From Bacillota bacterium (GTDB taxonomy: Bacteria > Bacillota > Bacilli > Lactobacillales > Streptococcaceae): DNA of 21,311 nucleotides. The notes below the pieces were generated by a model. That model saw only the letters and a list, made by a program, of their open reading frames with translations. It made no database searches and was not told where the DNA came from. Positions 1 through 5,851 of the stretch are shown in pieces. The position numbers and the translations under genes were made by a program. The stretch spans positions 1-21,311 of the forward strand of contig JAJXWC010000019.1 in NCBI GenBank assembly GCA_021781855.1, given 5' to 3'. The first letter of the stretch is position 1, and each line of letters starts with the position of its first letter.

Positions 1-27
1 TGAATAAAATCGGACTAATAAAATAAA

Positions 28-73
28 GCAGAGACTTATTTAGTAGGAATTTTAACTCCCACTAAATTTAGGG
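28..73 (-). repeat. Dispersed intergenic hairpin repeat, copy 1
   Basis: This is a copy of the hairpin module also found at 2831-2890, 4171-4291 and 14080-14126. It lies in the opposite orientation to those and matches the reverse complement of 2831-2890 closely (shared GAGACTTATTTAGT followed by a CTCCC block). Its own arms ATTTAGT / ACTAAAT pair over 7 bp. Confidence 0.65.
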
Positions 74-185
74 CACAACGTCTAGGTGAACAAACTAAGC
101 GAACTGTAAGCGGCTGAAGCTTAACATCTTTGCTATGAGTTTACCCTGTCCACCTACGGTATCCATTCGCTCTATCTCCACTTTG

Positions 186-285
186 CTACGAAAGACGCAA
201 ACTTCATTTACTCTATCCGCAACCTTAACAGCACACTACGAAAGATGAGAGCTTCGCTCTCTCTATCTGCAGCCTCAACAGTACA
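186..285 (+). repeat. Tandem 50-bp repeat, two units
   Basis: Two imperfect 50-bp units (186-235 and 236-285) each begin CTACGAAAGA and run through CTCTATC and a CAGC/CAGT ending. A related single unit lies at 13485-13533 downstream of noxE, and an inverted unit at 537-582. It is a second module of the intergenic repeat family. There is no sign that it is coding. Confidence 0.65.
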
Positions 286-536
286 CCGTACTGTTGAGCT
301 GTTAAGCTGTCGATACACCACGGGTATCCATTCGCTCTAAGGTGCTGAAGCACCAAGGCGAAATGGTTCGCTACGGTGCTAAAGCACCTAGTCGTAATCG
401 CAAGTGGCTAAAGACACAAGACGAAATGGTCAGAAATCAAGCCGCTAAAGCGTCTGGCCCTAGGGCAGCTGAGCGAAATTCGAAGATTGCCATTCTGACT
501 GGCTGCTTTAGCATCGTGGCGAGTATCGACAACTTG
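286..536. other. Gene-less repeat mosaic, part of 1-633
   Basis: The stretch 1-633 holds no convincing gene. Here it contains small palindromes (GGTGCTGAAGCACC near 342, GGTGCTAAAGCACC near 375), the motif CCATTCGCTCT seen also near 163, and a fragment around 424-450 that recurs inverted near 5612-5645. It forms the centre of a long imperfect inverted arrangement whose outer arms are 236-285 and 537-582. An 82-codon open frame at 342-590 lies wholly in these repeats and has no ribosome site, so I do not call it a gene. Confidence 0.5.
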
Positions 537-582
537 TTGTTAAGGCTGCAGATAAAGAGAGAAAAGCTCTTGTCTTTCATGA
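537..582 (-). repeat. Inverted copy of the 50-bp repeat unit
   Basis: Read on the minus strand, this matches the units at 186-285 with a few changes: the GGCTGCAGATA block and the AGCTCT / TCTTTC block are shared. Together with 236-285 it makes the arms of a roughly 350-bp imperfect inverted repeat. Confidence 0.6.
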
Positions 583-610
583 ACTGCTGAGATAAATTTT
601 GATAAAAAAA

Positions 611-634
611 GGATTTGACTACATAGTCAAATCC
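611..634. terminator. Bidirectional terminator after the antiporter gene
   Basis: A perfect 9-bp stem GGATTTGAC / GTCAAATCC encloses the loop TACATA, with A-tracts upstream and T-rich sequence downstream, so it can act on either strand. It touches the TAG stop of the minus-strand antiporter gene. The core ATTTGAC-N6-GTCAAAT recurs after pepA and after upp. Confidence 0.8.
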
Positions 635-2673
635 TATTTTTTACGTTTTTCCAGAAAATCAAAGAGTAAAGTGTGATGATTATTTGCCATTGAATAGTCT
701 TCAAGCACATTGACATTCTGTCGCATGAGCCTCGCTTCGCGTGCGGTGAGCTGACCTGCTGCTTCATATTCAAAAATCACTTTTCGCTCCAGATAATAAG
801 CGCGCATCATTTCCCGCAAATTATTAGGCTGAGCCTTATGGAGTAATCGAGTAATATAACCACCTTGTGCTACAAATTCGGCTGCCCGAAGTCGTTCTGC
901 CTGCAAAAAATCAATCAGTTGAGCATCATAAACGGCCTCCAGATTTTCTAGAGTCTGTAAAATCAGCTCCGTATTTTGAAAATACAAAGTCGTAATTTCA
1001 TCTCGCGTCTCCTCACGTTGATTTGTCCTCATTTTCAGGGTCAACTCAACAGGCGAAAGTCGTGAAATCAGCGCATGTAAGGCTCGAAAAGCAATCAAGG
1101 AGGCAAATTGCAAACTAGAAACCAGATGGTGCATCACCGATTGTTCCAGTGAACGAATATAACGGCTGTAGGTTCGATACGTGTGCATTGAAACCGTTCC
1201 GGCACGTGCTGCAGCTTCCAGACCTTCCGCTTCTAAACGTGCGACCAGAAGCTGTAAATCATTAAAGTCAACTGACATACTCGTTGATTCTTGCTCAATA
1301 ATCAATTTTTGAATACGTTCTTGATAGCTGTCAATCGCAATCGCATAACCCTCACGATGTTTAACATTTTCCATATCATGTCGTAACTCGCTTACGACAT
1401 CAGTTAAAATCGCGATTTTAGCGAGATTATCAATTTTTGTTACTTTTTTTGCAGCAAAGAAAGGCAAAATAAAAATTCCTACCAAGAAAGAAAGTGCCGT
1501 AACCGCAGCCGCAAGGAAAATTAGCAAACTATGTGCATCATTTACCGTTCGAGGAATCAAAAGAATTGTCGCAATCGAAACGGTTCCTTTTGAGCCGGCA
1601 AAAGTAAGCAGTGCAATATCATTTAAGTAAATTCGGAAACTCTGTCGCTTTCTTAACGAACGGAAGAAATAATAGAGCATCAGGAAAACAAATCGCAAGA
1701 CAAAAAGGCCAATCGTGAGTAAAAGCACCATAATAAGCAAACGAGTATTTGAATAAACCGCACTATTAAGAAGAGGGGTAAGCAACTGATGTAATTCAAT
1801 CCCTAAAAACAGGAAAACGACTGAATTAAGCATGAACATCATCATGTCCCAAATCGTATTTTTTACTTTGGTTACTTGGGCGTCAAACAGTGTTGTACGC
1901 TTGATACCGTTGGCTTGCATGACACCGGCAACAACGACTGCGATAATTCCTGAAAGATGAAGCTCCTCGGCCAGAAGAAAAGCAGCTAAAGGAATGATGA
2001 ATTCGAGAATTAAATAACCAGTAATATCTCGTGCAGCGACATCTTCAAGTAGCCTCAAAATCAGACTTTTAAGCCAAACTAGCACTAAGCCAATAAGTGC
2101 GCCCCCAACAGATGCCTTGACTAAATCCACTATTGCCAATGGCAGAAAAAATTCACCAGTGACCAGTGCCAACACAGCAATTTGGAAGGTGATAATTCCA
2201 GAGGCATCATTGAGCAGACCTTCGCCCTGCAGAATACTGGTAATTCGTTTCGGAAATTTAAAATTTTTCGATAAGCTTCCTACAGCAATCGCATCAGTTG
2301 GAGCCAAACTTGCTCCCAGAGCAAAACAAGCTGCCAGAGGAATACCGATAAGTAACAAGTGGCTCAAATAGCCTAGTCCAAGCGCAGTAAGAAAAACTAA
2401 GGGCAAAATTAGGACCAAAATCGTCGGTGTATGTTTAAAAATGTGTTTGACATCGGCTTCCTCACTTTCGCGAAAAAGAAGCGGAGCAATGATGAAACCC
2501 AAAAAAAGCTCAGGATTAACATCGAGCAGCTTTGAAGCACCCATAAAGCCCAAAAGCACTCCCAAAACAACCTGAATCAGCGGTAACGCCAATTTTGGAA
2601 AAACTTTGTTAATGACATTTGAAATGATGAGTGCGAGAAGGAAAATGATGACATAGAAAATGGTATGGAGCAT
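634..2673 (-). CDS. CPA1-family Na+/H+ antiporter
   Basis: The 679-aa protein is predicted to exchange Na+ (or another cation) for H+ across the cell membrane, serving pH and salt homeostasis. Residues 1 to about 415 form a dozen hydrophobic helices. The family's ion-binding signature is visible: ALGASLAPTDAIA around 118-130 (Asp127) and GEGLLNDASG around 150-159 (Asn155-Asp156, the 'ND' pair of electroneutral exchangers). The C-terminal 260 residues are charged and helical, a typical cytoplasmic regulatory tail. The start ATG at 2673 follows GAAAGGA on the minus strand at good spacing. The gene is alone, with a bidirectional terminator at its stop and repeat copy 2 upstream. Family assignment is firm; ion specificity (Na+, K+, Li+) is inference. 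Confidence 0.9.
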   Translation of the reverse strand: MLHTIFYVIIFLLALIISNVINKVFPKLALPLIQVVLGVLLGFMGASKLLDVNPELFLGFIIAPLLFRESEEADVKHIFKHTPTILVLILPLVFLTALGLGYLSHLLLIGIPLAACFALGASLAPTDAIAVGSLSKNFKFPKRITSILQGEGLLNDASGIITFQIAVLALVTGEFFLPLAIVDLVKASVGGALIGLVLVWLKSLILRLLEDVAARDITGYLILEFIIPLAAFLLAEELHLSGIIAVVVAGVMQANGIKRTTLFDAQVTKVKNTIWDMMMFMLNSVVFLFLGIELHQLLTPLLNSAVYSNTRLLIMVLLLTIGLFVLRFVFLMLYYFFRSLRKRQSFRIYLNDIALLTFAGSKGTVSIATILLIPRTVNDAHSLLIFLAAAVTALSFLVGIFILPFFAAKKVTKIDNLAKIAILTDVVSELRHDMENVKHREGYAIAIDSYQERIQKLIIEQESTSMSVDFNDLQLLVARLEAEGLEAAARAGTVSMHTYRTYSRYIRSLEQSVMHHLVSSLQFASLIAFRALHALISRLSPVELTLKMRTNQREETRDEITTLYFQNTELILQTLENLEAVYDAQLIDFLQAERLRAAEFVAQGGYITRLLHKAQPNNLREMMRAYYLERKVIFEYEAAGQLTAREARLMRQNVNVLEDYSMANNHHTLLFDFLEKRKK

Positions 2674-2830
2674 AGATTTCCTTTCAGTATTTTATGTTGA
2701 AAATATATTTGAAGTGACTGTTTCGTTCATCTTGACTGCGTCACATCAAAACTGTTTAAGACATGAAGCAACAAAACGCAAGCACTAAGCTCTGTTATCC
2801 TACTGCTTGAGTATTTTATCGCTTAGAAAC

Positions 2831-2890
2831 GAGTGACTTAACATTAGTGGGGAGGACGAATCTCCCAACTAAATAAGTCTCCGCTTCACT
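2831..2890 (+). repeat. Dispersed intergenic hairpin repeat, copy 2
   Basis: AACATTAGTGGGGA and CTCCCAACTAAAT form an imperfect hairpin. The distal end overlaps the stop codon of the minus-strand coiled-coil gene (2886-2888), so the repeat forms that gene's immediate 3' end. No run of T follows, so it is not a standard terminator. Confidence 0.65.
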
Positions 2891-3338
2891 TTTCTCCCTT
2901 AAAAAGTTTGGCTTTTTGCTTGATTTTTTGGTCAATCTTAGAGCAGTCTTTTTGACCTAGAAGAAGTTTGGCGCGTTTGAGTTCAAGGTCAAGAAGCTGA
3001 CGTTTTATCCGCTCGCGCCGTTGTATTTCAGTTTCACCCTTGCGTAAACTTTCTAGTTTTTGGTCAAGAAGAAGTTTGCGATTTTGAAGTGTTTCAAGCT
3101 GATTTTTTAGCTCGTCAATATCAATAGAAGGGGAGTCCTTTTTTTCTTGTTGCGTGATTTCGTTTGCCAGCGTTTCAGCTTTTTCGCAACATTCATCTAA
3201 ACTAGCGATAATCCGTTGCTCTTTTTCGAGTTGCGAAAGTGGCGTAAAGACATCGTCTTCCGCTTCGTCAATCGGATGATTTTCAAGATAAAGTTCGCGT
3301 AATTTTTGCAATTTTTTTTCAAAATTAGTCGTAGTCAT
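2886..3338 (-). CDS. Small coiled-coil protein of unknown function
   Basis: A 150-aa charged protein begins MTTTNFEKKLQKLRELYLEN. I do not recognise a family. Apart from an acidic stretch at about residues 22-30, it is almost entirely predicted helix with heptad-like spacing of Leu/Ile, especially from about 70 to 145 (ELKNQLETLQNRKLLLDQKL), and ends in Lys-rich sequence. There is no signal peptide or membrane segment, so it is probably cytoplasmic and oligomeric. The start is uncertain: ATG at 3338 is chosen, but TTG at 3347 would add three residues; neither has a good Shine-Dalgarno. A TGTTATAAT extended -10 lies 29 nt upstream of the ATG. Its 3' end is embedded in repeat copy 2. Confidence 0.65.
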   Translation of the reverse strand: MTTTNFEKKLQKLRELYLENHPIDEAEDDVFTPLSQLEKEQRIIASLDECCEKAETLANEITQQEKKDSPSIDIDELKNQLETLQNRKLLLDQKLESLRKGETEIQRRERIKRQLLDLELKRAKLLLGQKDCSKIDQKIKQKAKLFKGEK

Positions 3339-3367
3339 GGGCACCAATTCTTAACTTTTATATAAAA

Positions 3368-3376
3368 ATTATAACA
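3368..3376 (-). promoter_or_regulatory. Extended -10 promoter of the coiled-coil gene
   Basis: On the minus strand the sequence reads TGTTATAAT, an extended -10, about 30 nt before the ATG at 3338. No convincing -35 is visible. Confidence 0.55.
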
Positions 3377-3409
3377 TAATTTCTGCTTAATCCAAATAGC
3401 TTGTTTAAC

Positions 3410-3542
3410 CTAGCAAGTACGTGCTAATTCCTCCACTGACGAAGTAATCACTTCTTTGGTAAGGGGGTAACAATCTCTTCGCATTTAGAATAACCGCTCG
3501 CCTGTTCATGCTATCGTCAAGAGGTATCAGAAGCTAAGGGGG
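3410..3542 (+). repeat. Dispersed intergenic repeat, copy 3
   Basis: It carries the modules CTAGCAAGTACGTGCTAAT (compare 4171 and 11811) and CCACTGACGAAGTAATCACTT (compare 4270, 8510 and 14100). One arm of the hairpin module appears to be missing, so this is a rearranged or partial copy lying between two minus-strand genes. Confidence 0.6.
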
Positions 3543-3560
3543 CATGATAATTTAAAAAAC

Positions 3561-3591
3561 AAAAAACTCACAAAGGCATGTGAGCTTTTTT
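3561..3591 (-). terminator. Terminator of the SnoaL-like gene
   Basis: On the minus strand AAAAAAGCTCACA, loop TGCCTT, then TGTGAGTTTTTT form a stem with one G.U pair and a T-tract. It starts 17 nt past the stop of the gene at 3609-3986. Confidence 0.8.
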
Positions 3592-3608
3592 GATAGGATG
3601 TCAAATTC

Positions 3609-3986
3609 TTATTCAGCAAAAAGAGGACTCATATCGCCGAAAATTCGGAAATCTTGCATCTTATCATGCTTCATACGAATGATGCTAACACAGGGGATTG
3701 GTGCAACGACTGTACCATTTTTGCGCGTATAATGAACCTCAAGTTCAACTGAAATCATTATTCCACTCTCCCATTTTCCCGTTGAAATACCAATGATTTC
3801 GTGGCTTAGTCCAGAAATCATATCAAAGAAGTCAATATTCGCTTGTTCAATCGCTGTTTTCCCAAGAGCAGCGGGTGCATTTCCAAAGCGAAAGCTTCCA
3901 TCTTCAGCGAAAAAATCAGCAACACGTGTAGCTTTCATCGAATCTACCGCTTCAAAATATGATTTTGTTAATGAGTAAACTGACAT
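3609..3986 (-). CDS. SnoaL/NTF2-like small protein
   Basis: The 125-aa protein has the layout of the NTF2-like/SnoaL superfamily: an N-terminal helix with YFEAVDSMKATRVADFFAED (about residues 10-29), then GSFRFGNAPAALGKTAI and a C-terminal half of beta-strands ending IRMKHDKMQDFRIFGDMSPL. Such proteins form cone-shaped dimers that bind small ligands or act as isomerases or hydrolases. The substrate cannot be told from sequence. The start ATG at 3986 has AAAGGAG at ideal spacing. It is monocistronic, with its own terminator. Superfamily call likely; function unknown. Confidence 0.7.
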   Translation of the reverse strand: MSVYSLTKSYFEAVDSMKATRVADFFAEDGSFRFGNAPAALGKTAIEQANIDFFDMISGLSHEIIGISTGKWESGIMISVELEVHYTRKNGTVVAPIPCVSIIRMKHDKMQDFRIFGDMSPLFAE

Positions 3987-4170
3987 TTAATCTCCTTTAA
4001 GATGTGAGGTCGCCGTCCCTGAGTGATGAAAAATTATCTCCGCAATCACTGCTGTTAAGCTATCCGTTCGTTCTTAAGTGCTAAAGCACTACGGCCAAAT
4101 AGCGAGATTTGAATTTAATCTCTACTTCATTTATTTTTTCTCACTTCAAAGAGGTCGAACTTAATTTAAG
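3987..4170. other. Gene-less stretch upstream of the SnoaL-like gene
   Basis: No gene is seen between 3987 and 4288. This part holds fragments shared with other intergenic regions: GATGTGAGGTC near 4002 (compare 11898-11907), TATCCGTTCG near 4062, and the palindrome AGTGCTAAAGCACT near 4078 (compare 345 and 376). Confidence 0.5.
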
Positions 4171-4291
4171 CTAGCAAGTGCCGCTAATTTCCCCGCTAGG
4201 TGGTAGGATAAGCAGCACTGAGCTATGCTTTTTTCTACATAATAACATTAGTGGGGAATAAAGAGTCCCCACTAATGAAGTCATCACTTCA
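4171..4291 (+). repeat. Dispersed intergenic hairpin repeat, copy 4 (most complete)
   Basis: It starts CTAGCAAGTGCCGCTAAT and ends with a perfect 12-bp stem, CATTAGTGGGGA / TCCCCACTAATG, around 4246-4276, followed by GAAGTCATCACTT. It abuts the stop of tyrS (minus strand), so the hairpin lies in the tyrS 3' untranslated region. There is no T-tract on either side. This is the best reference copy for the family. Confidence 0.75.
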
Positions 4292-5548
4292 AAATGTTAA
4301 AACGAAATTTTTCTTTTTCCCGCGCCGGATAACGACTACTTGTTTGTCAATCTTATCCGTATCAGACAGTACGTATTCTAGGTCTGTCACACGTTCGCCA
4401 TTGATGTAAATGGCACCATTTGTGATGTCCTCACGCGCTTGGCGTTTTGAAGTCTCAATTCCTGAAGAAATTAAAAGTTCAACCAAATTCAAATTTTCAT
4501 CTGCTTCAATAACATGATGAGGTACAGCTTTTAAGCCAGCCAGAATATCTTTTGCCTTGAGCGTTTTGAGACTACCACCGCCAAATAAAATCTCTGTAAT
4601 CTGAACGGCTTGCTCATAAGCGGCCTGCCCGTGAACCAATGTCACGACTTCTTTTGCCAATTCTTTTTGTGCTAAACGCTCGTGCGGAGCGGCTTCAAAT
4701 TTGACACGAATTGCTTCGATTTCGTCTAAAGTCAAGAAAGTGAAAATTTTGAGCATTTTGACTGCATCTGCATCGTCAACATTCAACCAAAATTGGTACA
4801 TTTCGTAAGGAGAAGTTTTATCAGCATCAAGCCAAACCGCATTTCCCTCAGATTTGCCGAATTTTTTTCCAGTTGAGTCTGTAATCAAAGGTAAGGTAAT
4901 AACGTGCCCAGTTTTATCAGCTTTACGACGAAGTAGTTCAGTTCCAGCCGTCATATTTCCCCATTGGTCAGAGCCACCGATTTGCAACGTCACATTGTGA
5001 AGCTTGTTCAATTCATAAAAATCATAACCTTGCATAATTTGATAAGCAAATTCGGTATAGGAAATTCCGGTTTCGATACGGCGTTTTACAGATTCTTTGC
5101 TCATCATGTAATTCACGGTAAAATATTTTCCGACATCGCGCAGAAAATCAATAAAAGTTAGGTTTTCAAACCAGTTATAATTATTGGTCATCTCAGCCTT
5201 ATTTTCGCCATTTTCAAAATCAAGAAAACGCTCAAGCTGGCTGCGGATTTTTCCAGACCATTCTGTAACTGTTTCTTTGGTTTGAAGTGAGCGCTCATCA
5301 TCTTTAAAAGAAGGGTCGCCAATCAATCCAGTCGCACCACCGACGAGAGCATAAGGCTTATGTCCAGCTAGTTGCAAACGACGCATCGTCAAAATTTGCA
5401 CTAGATTTCCCAGATGAAGGGAGTCTGCTGTAGGGTCATAACCGATATAATAGGAAACCATTTCCTCCGTGAGCGCCTTGCGTAGCGCATCTTCATCAGT
5501 CGTCTGAAAAATCAAACCGCGTGCTTTAAGTTCATCAAAAATGTTCAT
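4289..5548 (-). CDS. tyrS: Tyrosyl-tRNA synthetase
   Basis: TyrRS charges tRNA-Tyr with tyrosine using ATP in the cytoplasm. The 419-aa length is standard for the bacterial class I enzyme. Visible signatures: the HIGH-type motif HLGN at 45-48 within YIGYDPTADSLHLGNL, the tyrosine-site region YDFYELN near 175-181 and GGSDQWGN near 191-198, the KMSKS-type loop KFGKS at 229-233, and a C-terminal S4 RNA-binding domain from about 352. The start ATG at 5548 has GAAAGGA upstream. The gene has a roughly 235-nt leader from a TATAAT box at 5790-5795; that leader lacks T-box riboswitch signatures. It is divergent from pbp1b, an arrangement shared with streptococci. Confidence 0.97.
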   Translation of the reverse strand: MNIFDELKARGLIFQTTDEDALRKALTEEMVSYYIGYDPTADSLHLGNLVQILTMRRLQLAGHKPYALVGGATGLIGDPSFKDDERSLQTKETVTEWSGKIRSQLERFLDFENGENKAEMTNNYNWFENLTFIDFLRDVGKYFTVNYMMSKESVKRRIETGISYTEFAYQIMQGYDFYELNKLHNVTLQIGGSDQWGNMTAGTELLRRKADKTGHVITLPLITDSTGKKFGKSEGNAVWLDADKTSPYEMYQFWLNVDDADAVKMLKIFTFLTLDEIEAIRVKFEAAPHERLAQKELAKEVVTLVHGQAAYEQAVQITEILFGGGSLKTLKAKDILAGLKAVPHHVIEADENLNLVELLISSGIETSKRQAREDITNGAIYINGERVTDLEYVLSDTDKIDKQVVVIRRGKKKNFVLTF

Positions 5549-5789
5549 AAAAAAATCCTTTCGTTAAGATGTGAGCTTAAACTCAGTTTTAACTCGGTAA
5601 CACTAAATTCCGTCTTCAGCGGATAGACTTCTGACCATTTCTCCTAGAGGTTGTGTCCCAAATCCAATAGCTGTAAAATTAGGAAATGATGCAAAGAAGT
5701 CAGTTTGTGAAACTCAGTTTTATAAGATTAAACACTATATTTTCAAACAATAATCATTCAAAACGATAAAGAATATAGTGCTACAGAAC
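5549..5789 (-). other. Long tyrS leader with 5' hairpin and direct repeats
   Basis: No gene is seen here. The predicted tyrS transcript starts near 5783 and immediately contains a hairpin with 9-bp arms AATATAGTG / CACTATATT (5772-5780 and 5733-5741). The 13-mer AAACTCAGTTTTA occurs twice, at 5579-5591 and 5710-5722. Between them (about 5612-5645) lies a fragment similar to the inverted sequence of 424-450. No TGGGTGGTACC-like T-box core is present. Confidence 0.5.
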
Positions 5790-5798
5790 ATTATACCA
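5790..5798 (-). promoter_or_regulatory. tyrS promoter (extended -10)
   Basis: The minus strand reads TGGTATAAT, an extended -10 with consensus hexamer TATAAT at 5790-5795. The -35 is weak. It lies back to back with the pbp1b promoter at 5837-5845. Confidence 0.65.
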
Positions 5799-5836
5799 AA
5801 AAAATTAGCAATAAGGGCGATATTTTAAGGTTATTT

Positions 5837-5845
5837 TGATATAAT
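5837..5845 (+). promoter_or_regulatory. pbp1b promoter giving a predicted leaderless mRNA
   Basis: TGATATAAT is a consensus extended -10. Its last base is 6 nt before the ATG at 5852, so transcription should begin at or within a base or two of the start codon. There is no Shine-Dalgarno sequence in front of that ATG. Confidence 0.7.
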
Positions 5846-5851
5846 ATCAAT

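Noticed and set aside
186..285. Possible CRISPR array
   Set aside because: Two adjacent imperfect 50-bp copies without spacers, and no cas genes; a simple tandem repeat.
342..590. 82-codon plus-strand open frame
   Set aside because: It lies wholly in intergenic repeats, including an inverted copy of the 50-bp unit, and has no ribosome site or recognisable protein.
613..632. CtsR box after the antiporter gene
   Set aside because: TTTGAC and GTCAAA are present but inverted, whereas CtsR binds direct heptad repeats; it is a terminator stem.
5549..5789. T-box riboswitch upstream of tyrS
   Set aside because: The leader is long enough, but the conserved TGGGTGGTACC-type core and a terminator before the start codon are absent.
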